A stretch of DNA of 64,000 nt from DASXUX01 sp036504595 (GCA_036504595.1 DASXUX010000053.1:124001-188000); one strand, 5' to 3'. Positions 47,608 through 58,049 are shown, counted from the first letter of the stretch. A program made the numbers and translations. The notes: generated by a model from the sequence alone, not told the origin.

Positions 47608-48675
47608 TCAAGTTCGGCTATTTCGGTGAAATAACCCGCGCCACACGCCGGCGCTCCAGACGAAATGCACGATCAGCATCACCACAACGCTCAGCGCGGC
47701 GACTTTGGCCCACTGTATGGGTCGAAGACCTTGTTCTCTCAGAAGATTCCGGTCCAGGCTGGCGGCGATCAGCAGCAGATAGAGCGCTCCCGCGAGCGCC
47801 AGATAGGCCGGACAAAATGCCAGAAGCAGTGCGGCGGGCAACACCAGGATGGGCAGCAACTGCCTGAACTTCAGCGACATCGGAAATTTTCGCAGCACGT
47901 GAGCTTTCCAAAAGCCGTAGCGCCAGCGCTGCCGGATGAGCGCGGACAAGTCTGCCCGTGCCACCAGCATGTAGACGGGATTCGGCAGCGAGAGCACGCG
48001 GAATCCGGCCTTTGCAGCGCGAAAATCGTAATCGAAATCCTCGTTGGACTTCAGCGCCTGGTCATAGCCGCCCACGTGTTCCCACACGCGTCGCGTGAAG
48101 CAGGACATGACCGTGTGATCCACGCGCACGCAGGTCTTGAGCGCTGTGCGCGAGGGCGTTCCGCCATTTCCCATGCGAGTGTTGCACACCGCTGCGATCA
48201 CGCGCGAAACCGTGCGGCCGCTGGCCGGGATGAACTGAATCCGCGGGCCGGCGACATCGCAGACGCCGGACTTCAGCGTCTTGACGATGCGCTCCAGGTA
48301 CTCCCGTGGAATGCGCGAGTGCGCGTCCACGCGGACGATGTACTTGCCGCGCGCGTGCTCGACCAACAGGTTCAACGCGTTGGAAATCGCGTGCTGGCGA
48401 TTTCGAAGGAGTGACAGTTCATACCGCAATTCAGCAGTTCTCTGGAAATCCTGCAAGAGTTCCCACGTGCCGTCGTCCGATTCGCCATCGGCGACGAGGA
48501 CTTCGAACGGCTCGTCGAACGTTTGCTGAGCCAGATCCTCCAGAACCCGTAGAACCCAGTTCGACTCGTTGCGGCATGGAATGATTACGCTGATTTCAGG
48601 CGCAACGGCAGTCCTCGCACAGGCCGTCTTGCGTGCAACCGGCCGGGCGTCTGTCTCAACTTCAGCGACTTGCAT
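47608..48675 (-). CDS. glycosyltransferase family 2 (ExoA-like)
   Basis: 355 aa. GT-A domain: EISVIIPCRNESNWVLRVLE, VLVADGESDDGTWELL (first Asp motif), YIVRVDAHSRIPREYLERIV (D-x-D-like metal site), NEDFDYDFRAAKAGFRVL (ED base region) and RQRWRYGFWKAHVLR (QxxRW). Three membrane helices follow at the C-terminus (QLLPILVLPAALLLAFCPAY and so on). This is the layout of ExoA, a membrane-attached beta-glycosyltransferase of succinoglycan synthesis. Substrate sugars unknown. Second gene of a two-gene unit with the pyruvyl transferase (36-nt gap). Confidence 0.9.
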   Translation of the reverse strand: MQVAEVETDARPVARKTACARTAVAPEISVIIPCRNESNWVLRVLEDLAQQTFDEPFEVLVADGESDDGTWELLQDFQRTAELRYELSLLRNRQHAISNALNLLVEHARGKYIVRVDAHSRIPREYLERIVKTLKSGVCDVAGPRIQFIPASGRTVSRVIAAVCNTRMGNGGTPSRTALKTCVRVDHTVMSCFTRRVWEHVGGYDQALKSNEDFDYDFRAAKAGFRVLSLPNPVYMLVARADLSALIRQRWRYGFWKAHVLRKFPMSLKFRQLLPILVLPAALLLAFCPAYLALAGALYLLLIAASLDRNLLREQGLRPIQWAKVAALSVVVMLIVHFVWSAGVWRGLFHRNSRT

Positions 48676-48711
48676 GATGGCTCCTTGGCTGCGCCGGTCG
48701 AACGCTGGGTG

Positions 48712-49803
48712 CTATACGGCACATGGCGTCTCGCTGGCTACAGCAGCCTTCAGGAAATGAAGCTCGGATTGGCGTTCCTCCTCCAGCCGCTCCGGATCCA
48801 GCCGCACCGGCCGCTCCCGGATGGCGCCCAACCCGAGACGCTCGAAGAGGCGCGCGCGCGGGCTGGGCGTAAAGAGCATGGCCGGTTTTCCGTAAGCCAG
48901 CGTCGCCACGCAGGCATGGACTCGGTCGGCCAGAGTCAGCGATGTGCCGGCGTAGACAGTGAAGTACGTGAACGGCTCATCGGAGGCGACAGCGTTCGGT
49001 TGGCGGTAGATCTTCCAGGTCACGTGGGGATTGAAGCGGTGTTCGGGCCGCACGACCGTGTACCCGGCAATCTCCGCCGGCAGACGCCGGCGATCAAAGA
49101 GCGCTCCGATGTACGCCCAGGCCTTCCCTTTCAGCGAGAAACGCATCTGGAGCCGCGGAATGCGCATGCCCCAGTGGCAGCCCAGCGCCTGGATCTGCTT
49201 GTCGAAGGTGCCTTCGAGACTGCGCGCTGAAACCGTGAAGTCCGGTTCGGGGAAACGATCGAAATTGATCGTGACGTATGGCTTCAGCGCGAGCTCGAAG
49301 GGCGTGTAGACCTTGGGACAGAAAAAGGCGCTGTCGATCCCGCTGTAGACGTGCGGACAGGTGTCCTTGAACGCCTGGTACGTGTAATGATCCCGCGTGC
49401 TCATCAGGAACGGCGGATATTCACGCAGGAAATGCCGGTTAACCTCGACCTCCTCGTCCGTGTACTTGAACATCGCCGCGCCCAGCAGAATGATACGCGT
49501 TCCGCGGCGTGTCAGAGCCGCAAACGTGCGTTCCCACAGGGCGCGGAAGCTCGCCGTCAGCATGGGCCCCTGCAGAACGATGTAATCCACCTTCAAGTAC
49601 TGGAGAAGCCCAATGTCGTTTTTGGGATTCCCCGTGCTTTGCTTGTGGAAAGTCCGCAGTCCCGGCTGGTCCTGGATGAAGTCCACGTCGTGTTCTGGGA
49701 AGACTTCCTGCAGAATCCATTTGCCTCCGATGTTGAAGAAGGCGTTCCCGATGTTCTGCCCCCAGAATCCAGAGACTAGAGCGATGCGTGGTTTTGCGTA
49801 CAC
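48712..49803 (-). CDS. polysaccharide pyruvyl transferase family protein
   Basis: 363 aa, starting at a GTG with GAGG nearby upstream. Fold features of the CsaB/WcaK family: RIALVSGFWGQNIGNAFFNI (N-terminal glycine-rich loop), YIVLQGPMLTASFRALWERT, TRIILLGAAMFKYTDEEVEV and the C-terminal YAGTSLTLADRVHACVATLA, corresponding to the conserved R-x-H-x-x-I-x-A block. It would transfer pyruvate from PEP as a ketal onto a sugar. A near-consensus sigma54 element lies at 49836-49852, about 23 nt plus a leader upstream of the start. Confidence 0.85.
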   Translation of the reverse strand: MYAKPRIALVSGFWGQNIGNAFFNIGGKWILQEVFPEHDVDFIQDQPGLRTFHKQSTGNPKNDIGLLQYLKVDYIVLQGPMLTASFRALWERTFAALTRRGTRIILLGAAMFKYTDEEVEVNRHFLREYPPFLMSTRDHYTYQAFKDTCPHVYSGIDSAFFCPKVYTPFELALKPYVTINFDRFPEPDFTVSARSLEGTFDKQIQALGCHWGMRIPRLQMRFSLKGKAWAYIGALFDRRRLPAEIAGYTVVRPEHRFNPHVTWKIYRQPNAVASDEPFTYFTVYAGTSLTLADRVHACVATLAYGKPAMLFTPSPRARLFERLGLGAIRERPVRLDPERLEEERQSELHFLKAAVASETPCAV

Positions 49804-49835
49804 GGCTGCTTCCTCAATGGGTGCCAGCGGGCTTT

Positions 49836-49852
49836 AGGAAGTTCCGTGCCAA
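49836..49852 (-). promoter_or_regulatory. near-consensus sigma54 -24/-12 element
   Basis: Minus-strand TTGGCACGGAACTTCCT against consensus TTGGCACG-N4-TTGCW. The -24 half is perfect and the -12 half has CC in place of GC. Transcription would start near 49826, 23 nt before the GTG of the pyruvyl transferase. A sigma54 activator is encoded in the same locus. Confidence 0.45.
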
Positions 49853-49857
49853 GTTGG

Positions 49858-50000
49858 TGAGTTGTGAGTGGTGGAGTGGTGAGCAGTGAGCGGTAGACTT
49901 GGCGCTCGCCCCTTGCTGTTGAAGTGTTTTCGGACAGTTGAACGATCACCGCACAGCGAGACCAGCCCACCACTCACCATTCACCACTCACCAGCCGCCA
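49858..50000. repeat. GTGAGTGGTGAG/CACTCACCA junction repeats (family E2)
   Basis: GTGAGTTGTGAGTGGTGGAG and GTGAGCAGTGAG (49858-49890) are mirrored by CCACTCACCATTCACCACTC (about 49970-49992). They can pair as a long imperfect hairpin in the divergent intergenic region. The same CACTCACCACCCACCACTCA sequence sits inside the glycosyltransferase gene at 51899-51927. Confidence 0.65.
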
Positions 50001-50001
50001 T

Positions 50002-50018
50002 TGGCGCGGGCTTTGTTC
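50002..50018 (+). promoter_or_regulatory. weak sigma54-like element
   Basis: TTGGCGCGGGCTTTGTT: a -24 half with one change (A to G) and a -12 half GT instead of GC, with correct GG-N10 spacing. Located 31 nt before the ATG of the polymerase gene. Weak alone; of interest because of the divergent partner and the local activator. Confidence 0.3.
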
Positions 50019-50048
50019 TACGGGGCGGGTCAACCCAGGAAGCAAAGC

Positions 50049-51398
50049 ATGTCCGAGTGTGTTGTGGCGCCGAGTTCATTCGTGAGGCTTAATGAGAGGT
50101 CTTGGACCGAGCGCCTTGATCGCTTGGGCCTCGCGTCACTGGCGATCGTTCTGATATATGGCCAGCGTATAGCGTTCGGCAACATCTCACTGATGTTCTT
50201 CATAATGTATGCCAACTTGGCGCTGATGATCGTCGTTGGGAAGGCCGAGCTCGATGTGCGCCGGCTGGTACTCTACATGATCGGGATGGGCGCGCTGAGT
50301 CTTTCGGCGCTTATCGATCAGCACCATGCTTTTCATTACTCCTGGCAATCGACGCTTTATCTGAGTGCGATCTACTTCGCGGTCGTCTTCGTCCGCTACG
50401 ATTTCGAAAACTTCAATTTCTTCCTGGTCGTCTATCAGAACGCGATGCTGATTGCAGCTCTGCTCGGAATCATGCAGTTCTTGATTCAGCTCATGGGCGC
50501 GCCTTACGTCGACTTGCTCGCGACCGTGGTGCCGGCGGAATTCTTGAAAGAGGGCTACAACACTTCGTACGGAGTCGAATGGGGCTCCAGCATTCACAAA
50601 TCGAACGGAATCTTCTTCCTGGAGCCTTCGTATTTCTCACGCCACGCCGGCATTTCAGTTCTTATCGAACTGCTGTTCCTCAAGAAGATATGGCGCTTGG
50701 GGGTCTTCGTCCCGGCGCTGCTGATTTCGTTTTCGGGCACGGGGATCATGATCCTCGCATTTGTTGCCATCCCCCTGCTCACGAAGCTGAAGCTCAGATA
50801 TACGATCGTGCTGAGCATCCTCGCGGTCGTGTCCTTCAGCGTGTTGATGGTTTCAGGCTACGCCGATCACATTCTCCGCCGCGGGACTGAATTCGGCGAC
50901 AGCAGTTCCAGCGGTTACAGCCGCTTTGTCGCCCCGGCCGTCTGCTACCGCGAGTTCCTTGAGACCGACGACATCTGGTTCGGCCGAGGGCCAGGTTTTG
51001 CGTCTTTGTTCGAAGAAGACGACCCGTGGCTCGTGCGCCATTTCTACTCGGTCACTTTCGCGAAGCTCGGGATGGAATACGGCCTGATCGGCCTCGTGTG
51101 CTTTACGCTTTTCGCTGCGAACAATTTCTTTCATCGCAGCACGTCGCTCATCATCGCCGCTGGAATGTTCTTCGAATACTACATCTTCGTCGGCGGCCTG
51201 ATGGGCGCTGAGAACGTGCTCTTTGGCTATGCCCTCTTGATGATGTTCCGAAAACGCGAAGTGACGCAATCCTCCGGATTGCGCAGAAAGGAAGCGGGTT
51301 GCGCCACAGAAAACGCAATCCAGGAGGATTGCGCCACTAAAGATTGCGCCACTAAGGATCGCACCACATGCGCCTCGTCTTCTGGCACCCGTTCTTAA
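50049..51398 (+). CDS. O-antigen ligase/polymerase-like membrane protein (Wzy type)
   Basis: 449 aa with 10-12 membrane helices (LASLAIVLIYGQRIAFGNIS, FFLVVYQNAMLIAALLGIMQ, IVLSILAVVSFSVLMVSGYA) and a periplasmic loop with SKSNGIFFLEPSYFSRHAGI, then the FSGTGIMILA and DIWFGRGPGFASLFEEDDPW segments typical of Wzy/WaaL proteins. I use the ATG at 50049; the frame upstream reads through a CACTCACC repeat. The last 40 residues (SSGLRRKEAGCATENAIQED, CATKDCATKDRTTC) are encoded by three family B repeats and overlap the next gene by 31 nt, so this tail is probably an acquired extension. Confidence 0.8.
   Translation: MSECVVAPSSFVRLNERSWTERLDRLGLASLAIVLIYGQRIAFGNISLMFFIMYANLALMIVVGKAELDVRRLVLYMIGMGALSLSALIDQHHAFHYSWQSTLYLSAIYFAVVFVRYDFENFNFFLVVYQNAMLIAALLGIMQFLIQLMGAPYVDLLATVVPAEFLKEGYNTSYGVEWGSSIHKSNGIFFLEPSYFSRHAGISVLIELLFLKKIWRLGVFVPALLISFSGTGIMILAFVAIPLLTKLKLRYTIVLSILAVVSFSVLMVSGYADHILRRGTEFGDSSSSGYSRFVAPAVCYREFLETDDIWFGRGPGFASLFEEDDPWLVRHFYSVTFAKLGMEYGLIGLVCFTLFAANNFFHRSTSLIIAAGMFFEYYIFVGGLMGAENVLFGYALLMMFRKREVTQSSGLRRKEAGCATENAIQEDCATKDCATKDRTTCASSSGTRS
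51265..51360. repeat. Family B repeat cluster at the 3' end of the polymerase gene
   Basis: CGCAATCCTCCGGATTGCG at 51265-51283, CGCAATCCAGGAGGATTGCG plus CCAC at 51314-51337, then partial units (AGATTGCGCCACTA, AGGATCGCACCACA) to 51360. All are in frame with the polymerase gene. Confidence 0.8.
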
Positions 51399-52618
51399 GC
51401 ATCCATCACGCGCCGGTGTTGCGCCGGCTCTCCTCCATGCCTGGCATTAAGGTCCAGCTCGTCACGCGCACAGCCTTGGAAGCTGGCCGGGATTCGGGCG
51501 GATGGAGCGTTCCTGACTACGGTGACACAGAAGTCTTCGACACGTCTCGCGGGGATTGGCGCGAGCTGGCGCAGAGCGTGGTAAACTCCAGCGCGGGCGA
51601 CGAAACCCTGCATCTCATCAGCGACGCACTCTCGCACCCGATTTCCCGTTACGCCTGGAAGTACTGCCGCGATCGCGGCGTGCCGTTCGGCTTCATCTGC
51701 ATCCGACCCGGCATGTACGTCGGCCCGTTCGGCCGCGTGTGGCGGAAAGTGTTTTACAGGCAGTATGTGCGACGAGCGGCTGCGGCGGCAAACCCTATCC
51801 TCACCGTGGCCGCGGACTGCCGCGAGTACTTTCTCAAGAGCGGCTTTGCCGGCGAGCGGATTTTCCCGTGGGCGTACTTCGTTGACCCTCCGGACTACCA
51901 CTCACCACTCACCACCCACCACTCACCGCTGCGGTTGATCTGCCTCGGCCGCCTGATCAAGCGCAAGCGAATTGACCTGCTGCTGCGCGCGATTGCGGCT
52001 CTCCGGCCGCAGCGCGACGTATCGCTCGCCATCGTCGGCGGCGGCCCGGAAGAGGACGCGCTGAAACGCATGGCATGCGAGATGCGCCTGGACGGGCATG
52101 TCACCTTTAAGCCGTCCGTCCCACACGAGCGCGTCCCTGGAGAACTGCAAAAGTACGACGCCCTCGTTCTGCCAACGGAACTCGACGACTGGGGCGTGGT
52201 GGTCAACGAAGCACTTCAGGCGGGTCTTGCCGTGATCACGACCCAGAACGCCGGCGCCAGCGAACTGATCGAGCACAGCCACGCCGGACTGGTCTGCGGC
52301 TGCGACGCAGAGGCAATGAAGCGCGCCATCGCCACGCTCCATGATTCTCCGCAGGCTCTCTTCGCGATGCGTAAGCACGCTCAGGAGTACGCGAAGACTA
52401 TTTCGCCACAGTCGGCCGCGCAGTACTTGCTCGCCATTGCACGGCATGTGCTACATGCCGAACCTCGTCCCGACACGCCCTGGTTCACCACAACACCGCA
52501 GGAGACGATTGCCAATGACAGGACTCAAGATCGCTTTTGTTACCGCGGAGGATCCCTGGCTGGCGCACACCGGCTACTTCGTGCTGACGCAACAGCTCAT
52601 CTCCATCCTCGGACGTAA
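51368..52618 (+). CDS. glycosyltransferase family 4
   Basis: 416 aa GT-B enzyme. The N-terminal acceptor domain starts MRLVFWHPFLSIHHAPVLRR. The donor domain has LRLICLGRLIKRKRIDLLLR, LAIVGGGPEEDALKRMACEM, VTFKPSVPHERVPGELQKYD and the E-x7-E type LPTELDDWGVVVNEALQAGL (a DDWGVVVNEA block binding the nucleotide sugar). A CACTCACC repeat (51899-51927) encodes the HSPLTTHHSPL linker exactly between the two Rossmann domains. The final 35 residues overlap the next gene by about 100 nt in another frame and look non-native. Sugar specificity unknown. Confidence 0.88.
   Translation: MRLVFWHPFLSIHHAPVLRRLSSMPGIKVQLVTRTALEAGRDSGGWSVPDYGDTEVFDTSRGDWRELAQSVVNSSAGDETLHLISDALSHPISRYAWKYCRDRGVPFGFICIRPGMYVGPFGRVWRKVFYRQYVRRAAAAANPILTVAADCREYFLKSGFAGERIFPWAYFVDPPDYHSPLTTHHSPLRLICLGRLIKRKRIDLLLRAIAALRPQRDVSLAIVGGGPEEDALKRMACEMRLDGHVTFKPSVPHERVPGELQKYDALVLPTELDDWGVVVNEALQAGLAVITTQNAGASELIEHSHAGLVCGCDAEAMKRAIATLHDSPQALFAMRKHAQEYAKTISPQSAAQYLLAIARHVLHAEPRPDTPWFTTTPQETIANDRTQDRFCYRGGSLAGAHRLLRADATAHLHPRT
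51895..51930. repeat. CACTCACC repeat in the interdomain linker of a glycosyltransferase
   Basis: CCACTCACCACTCACCACCC and following ACCACTCACCG are read in frame as YHSPLTTHHSPL between the acceptor and donor domains. Same sequence class as 49858-50000. Confidence 0.75.
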
Positions 52619-53738
52619 CCATCGGCTGAGCCTCATCATCCTCAACGGGCCCGCTCCGCGAATGACCGGCCTGGATATCCACGTGCTCAACGACCACGAC
52701 ATGCGCGGCAAGCGCGTGCACCAAGCGCTGTCGGTGTTCAGCCGGCAGTCGGCCGTCGTCCAGCAGTCCCGCGAAACAGATTACCGGAGCGCGCTGACTG
52801 CGTGCCTCGAAGGGATCGACCCGGACATCGTGCTCTTCAATCACCTCCGCAGCGCCTGGCTGTTGCCGGAAGTGCGGCTGCCACGAGCGCGCACGATCTA
52901 CCTGGCTCATAATGCTGAAGGCGCGACGGCGCATTCGGTGGCCGAAATGCAGAACTTCGTCCTCACGCGCCTGCTGATGAGGCAGGAAGCGCGAAAGGTC
53001 GAAGAACTCGAGCGGCAAATCGTGCGAACCGCCGATCGCGTGATCGCGCTGACTCAGGAGGACGCCGAACGAATGCGCGCGCTCGACGCTGCCGCGCGCA
53101 CCGTCGTCATTCCGCCCGCGGTCGCGCTGCGCGCATACGAGCCCGGCGCAACGTCAAACGAAGTGCTGCTGCTGGGAAGTTTCCGCTGGCTGCCCAAGCG
53201 GATGAACGCGATCTGGCTCGCGCAGGAAGTCTTGCCGCGCGTGCGTCAGCAGTGCCCGGACGCGATGTTGCGCATTGTCGGCACCGAAGCCCACCGGCTC
53301 GTCGGAGCGCTCCAGCGCTGCGCCGGCGTGGAAGTCCACGCCAACGTCCCATCGGTCCGCGAATTCTACGCACGCTGCGCTGTGTTTGTCGTCCCTGAAC
53401 ATCAGGCTGGCGGCATCAAGCTCAAGACGCTGGAAGCGGCAAGTTTCGGCAAAGCCATCGCGACCACACGCGCCGGTTGCGAGGGGACAGGACTTCAAGA
53501 CGGCCGGAGCTGCCTGGTTGCTGACGACGCCGACGATCTGGCGCAGAACATTGTCGCCTTCCTTCAGGATCCCAGCCTCCGGCAGCGTTTCGGGATGAAT
53601 GCGCGCGACCATGTGAACGAGCACTTCAGCGGCGGCGCGGTGGAGCACGCGTACGAAACACTGCTGCAACAATTCGTCTTCGGAGATGGAATTCGATTCA
53701 TCGCGCACGCGCCGGCAGCAGTTCTTGCGGAGAACTAA
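52515..53738 (+). CDS. glycosyltransferase family 4
   Basis: 407 aa from the ATG at 52515 (AGGAG 9-11 nt upstream). GT-B: N-terminal LKIAFVTAEDPWLAHTGYFV, middle RARTIYLAHNAEGATAHSVA with the coiled FVLTRLLMRQEARKVEELER, and the donor domain with NEVLLLGSFRWLPKRMNAIW, AMLRIVGTEAHRLVGALQRC, EVHANVPSVREFYARCAVFV and PEHQAGGIKLKTLEAASFGK (G-G-I-K-L-K phosphate-binding block followed by the conserved Glu). It resembles GT4 enzymes of capsule and sugar-transferase clusters. Overlaps the preceding GT by about 100 nt and is followed by another GT4 after 3 nt, so the genes form one operon. Confidence 0.88.
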   Translation: MTGLKIAFVTAEDPWLAHTGYFVLTQQLISILGRNHRLSLIILNGPAPRMTGLDIHVLNDHDMRGKRVHQALSVFSRQSAVVQQSRETDYRSALTACLEGIDPDIVLFNHLRSAWLLPEVRLPRARTIYLAHNAEGATAHSVAEMQNFVLTRLLMRQEARKVEELERQIVRTADRVIALTQEDAERMRALDAAARTVVIPPAVALRAYEPGATSNEVLLLGSFRWLPKRMNAIWLAQEVLPRVRQQCPDAMLRIVGTEAHRLVGALQRCAGVEVHANVPSVREFYARCAVFVVPEHQAGGIKLKTLEAASFGKAIATTRAGCEGTGLQDGRSCLVADDADDLAQNIVAFLQDPSLRQRFGMNARDHVNEHFSGGAVEHAYETLLQQFVFGDGIRFIAHAPAAVLAEN

Positions 53739-53741
53739 TCC

Positions 53742-54986
53742 ATGCGGATCCTCATGCACGATTACGGGCGTTACGCGTTCCCTCTCCAGTTAAGCCGGGC
53801 CCTGGCCGCCCGTGGACATAGAGTCAGGCACTTGTTCTCCGCGTCGGTGCCAGGCCCGCAGGATACGTTTGCCAAAGGTCCAGACGATCCGGCGAATCTC
53901 GAGATTTGCGGACTGCGGATCGCCGGAGAGTTCGCGAAGAACACCCTCTTCCGCCGCCGGGCGCAGGAGATGTCTCACGGCTATCTGGCGCAAGAGCATG
54001 TTTTCCAATTTCAGCCCGACGTGGTGATTTCCTCCAACACGCCACTCGAAGCGCAGAACCTGGTCCAGCAGGCGGCGCACGCCTGCAGCGCGCGCTTCAT
54101 GTACTGGGTGCAAGACCTGCACGGGCTGGCGATCTGGAAGATCTTGCGCAAGCGCCTGGGTGTGATGGGCGAACTCATCGGCCGCTACTACATGCGGCTG
54201 GAGCGCGGACTGTTCCAACGCAGTGACGAACTCATCCTGATCACAGAGGATTTCAAATCCGTGATGGAGAACGCCGGCATCCCGCCGGAACGGCTGCACG
54301 TCATCCCAAACTGGGCGCCGATCGACGAAATCCCGGTCAGGGAAAAGGAAAATGAGTGGTCCCGGGCGCATGGATTGGCCGACAAGCGCTGTTTCATCTA
54401 CACGGGCACGCTGGCGCTGAAGCACAATCCCGATCTGCTGCTGCGCCTGGCTCAACAGTTCGAACCGCAGGAAGACGTGCGCGTCGTGGTCGTCTCCAGC
54501 GGACAGAAGGCAGACGAGGTCAAGCGCGACGCCGAATCGCGGGCGCTCAAGAACGTGATTGTCCTGCCCTTTCAACCGGCGAGCGTGTTGCCGAGCGTGC
54601 TGGCGGCGGCCGATGTGCTGATGGCGATCCTGGACCCCGACGCCGGCGAGTTCTGCGTGCCGTCGAAGATACTTTCGTACTTCTGCGCCGGGCGCGCAGT
54701 GCTGCTCTCAGTGCCCCTCGACAACCTGGCCGCGCGCGTGGTTGCGGATGAAGGCGCCGGCGTGGCATGTTCGCCATACGACACCGACGGCTTTATCGCG
54801 GCGGCGCAAGGGCTGATGGACGATGCGCGGCTGCGGCACACCTGCGGCCTGAGGGGACTGGCGTACGCGCAGCAGCACTTCGATATCGAGGATATTACAG
54901 ACGAATTCGAAAACATCATCGGTGCAGCGGAACGCCGGATGATGCCGCGGGCCGCGGCCAGAATCGGCGCGGAAGCCGTGGCATAG
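53742..54986 (+). CDS. glycosyltransferase family 4 (WcaI-like)
   Basis: 414 aa. N-terminal MRILMHDYGRYAFPLQLSRA and a WcaI/WbuB-like acceptor domain (VVISSNTPLEAQNLVQQAAH, MYWVQDLHGLAIWKILRKRL). Donor domain: RLHVIPNWAPIDEIPVREKE, CFIYTGTLALKHNPDLLLRL, VLPFQPASVLPSVLAAADVL and FCVPSKILSYFCAGRAVLLS (VPSK-x-L-x-Y-x-AAGRP block typical of WcaI). WcaI transfers fucose in colanic acid synthesis; a deoxyhexose donor would suit the GDP-mannose dehydratase encoded next, but this is inference. It begins 3 nt after the previous GT and is followed by a family B repeat. Confidence 0.9.
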   Translation: MRILMHDYGRYAFPLQLSRALAARGHRVRHLFSASVPGPQDTFAKGPDDPANLEICGLRIAGEFAKNTLFRRRAQEMSHGYLAQEHVFQFQPDVVISSNTPLEAQNLVQQAAHACSARFMYWVQDLHGLAIWKILRKRLGVMGELIGRYYMRLERGLFQRSDELILITEDFKSVMENAGIPPERLHVIPNWAPIDEIPVREKENEWSRAHGLADKRCFIYTGTLALKHNPDLLLRLAQQFEPQEDVRVVVVSSGQKADEVKRDAESRALKNVIVLPFQPASVLPSVLAAADVLMAILDPDAGEFCVPSKILSYFCAGRAVLLSVPLDNLAARVVADEGAGVACSPYDTDGFIAAAQGLMDDARLRHTCGLRGLAYAQQHFDIEDITDEFENIIGAAERRMMPRAAARIGAEAVA

Positions 54987-54990
54987 CAAC

Positions 54991-55034
54991 GCAATCCTTC
55001 CGGATTGCGCCACAAAAGGACTGCGCTACAGGAG
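54991..55034. repeat. Family B repeat before the GDP-mannose dehydratase gene
   Basis: CGCAATCCTTCCGGATTGCG plus CCAC at 54991-55014, followed by a partial unit GGACTGCGCTACAGGAG. The AGGAG at the end of the partial unit serves as ribosome site for the next gene. Confidence 0.75.
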
Positions 55035-55040
55035 AACAGC

Positions 55041-56084
55041 ATGAAACGGGCACTGATCACAGGCGTCACTGGGCAAGACGGTTCGTATCTCTCGGAGTTC
55101 TTGTTGAAGAAAGGCTATGAGGTGCACGGCATCATGCGCCGCGCTTCCACCTTCAACACGGCGCGCTTGAATTCGCTGTATAAAGATCCCCACGATCCCT
55201 GCGCCTCGCTGTTCTTACACTACGGCGATCTGAGCGACGGCACGGGCGTGCGCAGAATTCTGGACAAGGTTCGGCCGCATGAAATTTACAACCTGGGCGC
55301 GCAATCACACGTCAAAGTGTCCTTCGATCAAGCCGAATATACCGCCGATGTCGTTGCGTCCGGAACGCTGCGGCTGCTGGAAGCTGTTCGCGACTACACA
55401 ATGGTCTCGAACAAGCACGTGCGCTTCTATCAGGCCGGTTCCTCGGAAATGTTCGGCAGCGCTCCGCCGCCGCAGCGCGAAGACACTTCGTTTCACCCGC
55501 GCAGCCCATATGCGGTCAGCAAAGTTGCGGCGCACTGGTTTGCGACGAATTACCGCGAGTCCTACGGCATGTTCATCTGCAACGGCATCCTGTTCAATCA
55601 CGAATCCCCGCGTCGCGGCGAGACGTTCGTGACGCGCAAGATCACCCGCGCGGCCACACGCATCAAGCTGGGTCTGCAGAAGAAACTTTACCTCGGCAAC
55701 GTGGACGCCAAGCGCGACTGGGGCTTTGCCGGCGACTACGTGGAAGCGATGTGGCTGATGCTGCAGCAACCCAAGCCGGACGATTACGTCATCTGCACGG
55801 GCGAGTCGCACTCCGTCCGCGAGTTCCTTGAAGAAACATTCGCGCGGCTCGATCTGGAATGGCGCGAGTTCGTGGAAATCGACGAAAGGTATTTCCGCCC
55901 CGCCGAGGTGGATCACCTGCGCGGCGATTCGTCAAAGGCGCGGCGCGTTCTCAACTGGCGGCCTCAGGTTGGCTTCCAGCAACTCGTGAAGCTGATGGTC
56001 GATCAAGATCTCGAACTGGCGCGCCAGGAACTCACGCTCGTGAATGCAGGCCACGATGTGGTGCTCCAAGGCGCCGCAGACTAA
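55041..56084 (+). CDS. gmd: GDP-mannose 4,6-dehydratase
   Basis: 347 aa, full length. Extended SDR: ALITGVTGQDGSYLSEFLLK (NADP-binding GxxGxxG with the Gmd-specific TGQDGSYL), HGIMRRASTFNTARLNSLYK, LHYGDLSDGTGVRRILDKVR, YNLGAQSHVKVSFDQAEYTA, YQAGSSEMFGSAPPPQREDT (Ser/Glu of the dehydratase) and RSPYAVSKVAAHWFATNYRE (YxxxK). It makes GDP-4-keto-6-deoxymannose, the precursor of GDP-fucose, rhamnose and related sugars. The partner reductase is not certain; the SDR at 58787 is a candidate but does not look like a classic GDP-fucose synthase. AGGAG before the ATG at 55041; a terminator follows the stop. Confidence 0.96.
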   Translation: MKRALITGVTGQDGSYLSEFLLKKGYEVHGIMRRASTFNTARLNSLYKDPHDPCASLFLHYGDLSDGTGVRRILDKVRPHEIYNLGAQSHVKVSFDQAEYTADVVASGTLRLLEAVRDYTMVSNKHVRFYQAGSSEMFGSAPPPQREDTSFHPRSPYAVSKVAAHWFATNYRESYGMFICNGILFNHESPRRGETFVTRKITRAATRIKLGLQKKLYLGNVDAKRDWGFAGDYVEAMWLMLQQPKPDDYVICTGESHSVREFLEETFARLDLEWREFVEIDERYFRPAEVDHLRGDSSKARRVLNWRPQVGFQQLVKLMVDQDLELARQELTLVNAGHDVVLQGAAD

Positions 56085-56096
56085 ATAAACGAGATA

Positions 56097-56128
56097 AGAG
56101 GCCGGAGAAGTTCTCCGGCCTCTTTTTT
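56097..56128 (+). terminator. Rho-independent terminator after gmd
   Basis: AGAGGCCGGAGAA (56097-56109) and TTCTCCGGCCTCT (56111-56123) form a perfect 13-bp stem with a minimal loop, followed by TTTTTT (56123-56128), 13 nt after the stop codon. It separates the glycosyltransferase-gmd unit from the regulator gene. Confidence 0.9.
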
Positions 56129-56156
56129 GTCCCGCATATTTGTAGGAGATGCGCGT

Positions 56157-58049
<1,893 letters not shown>

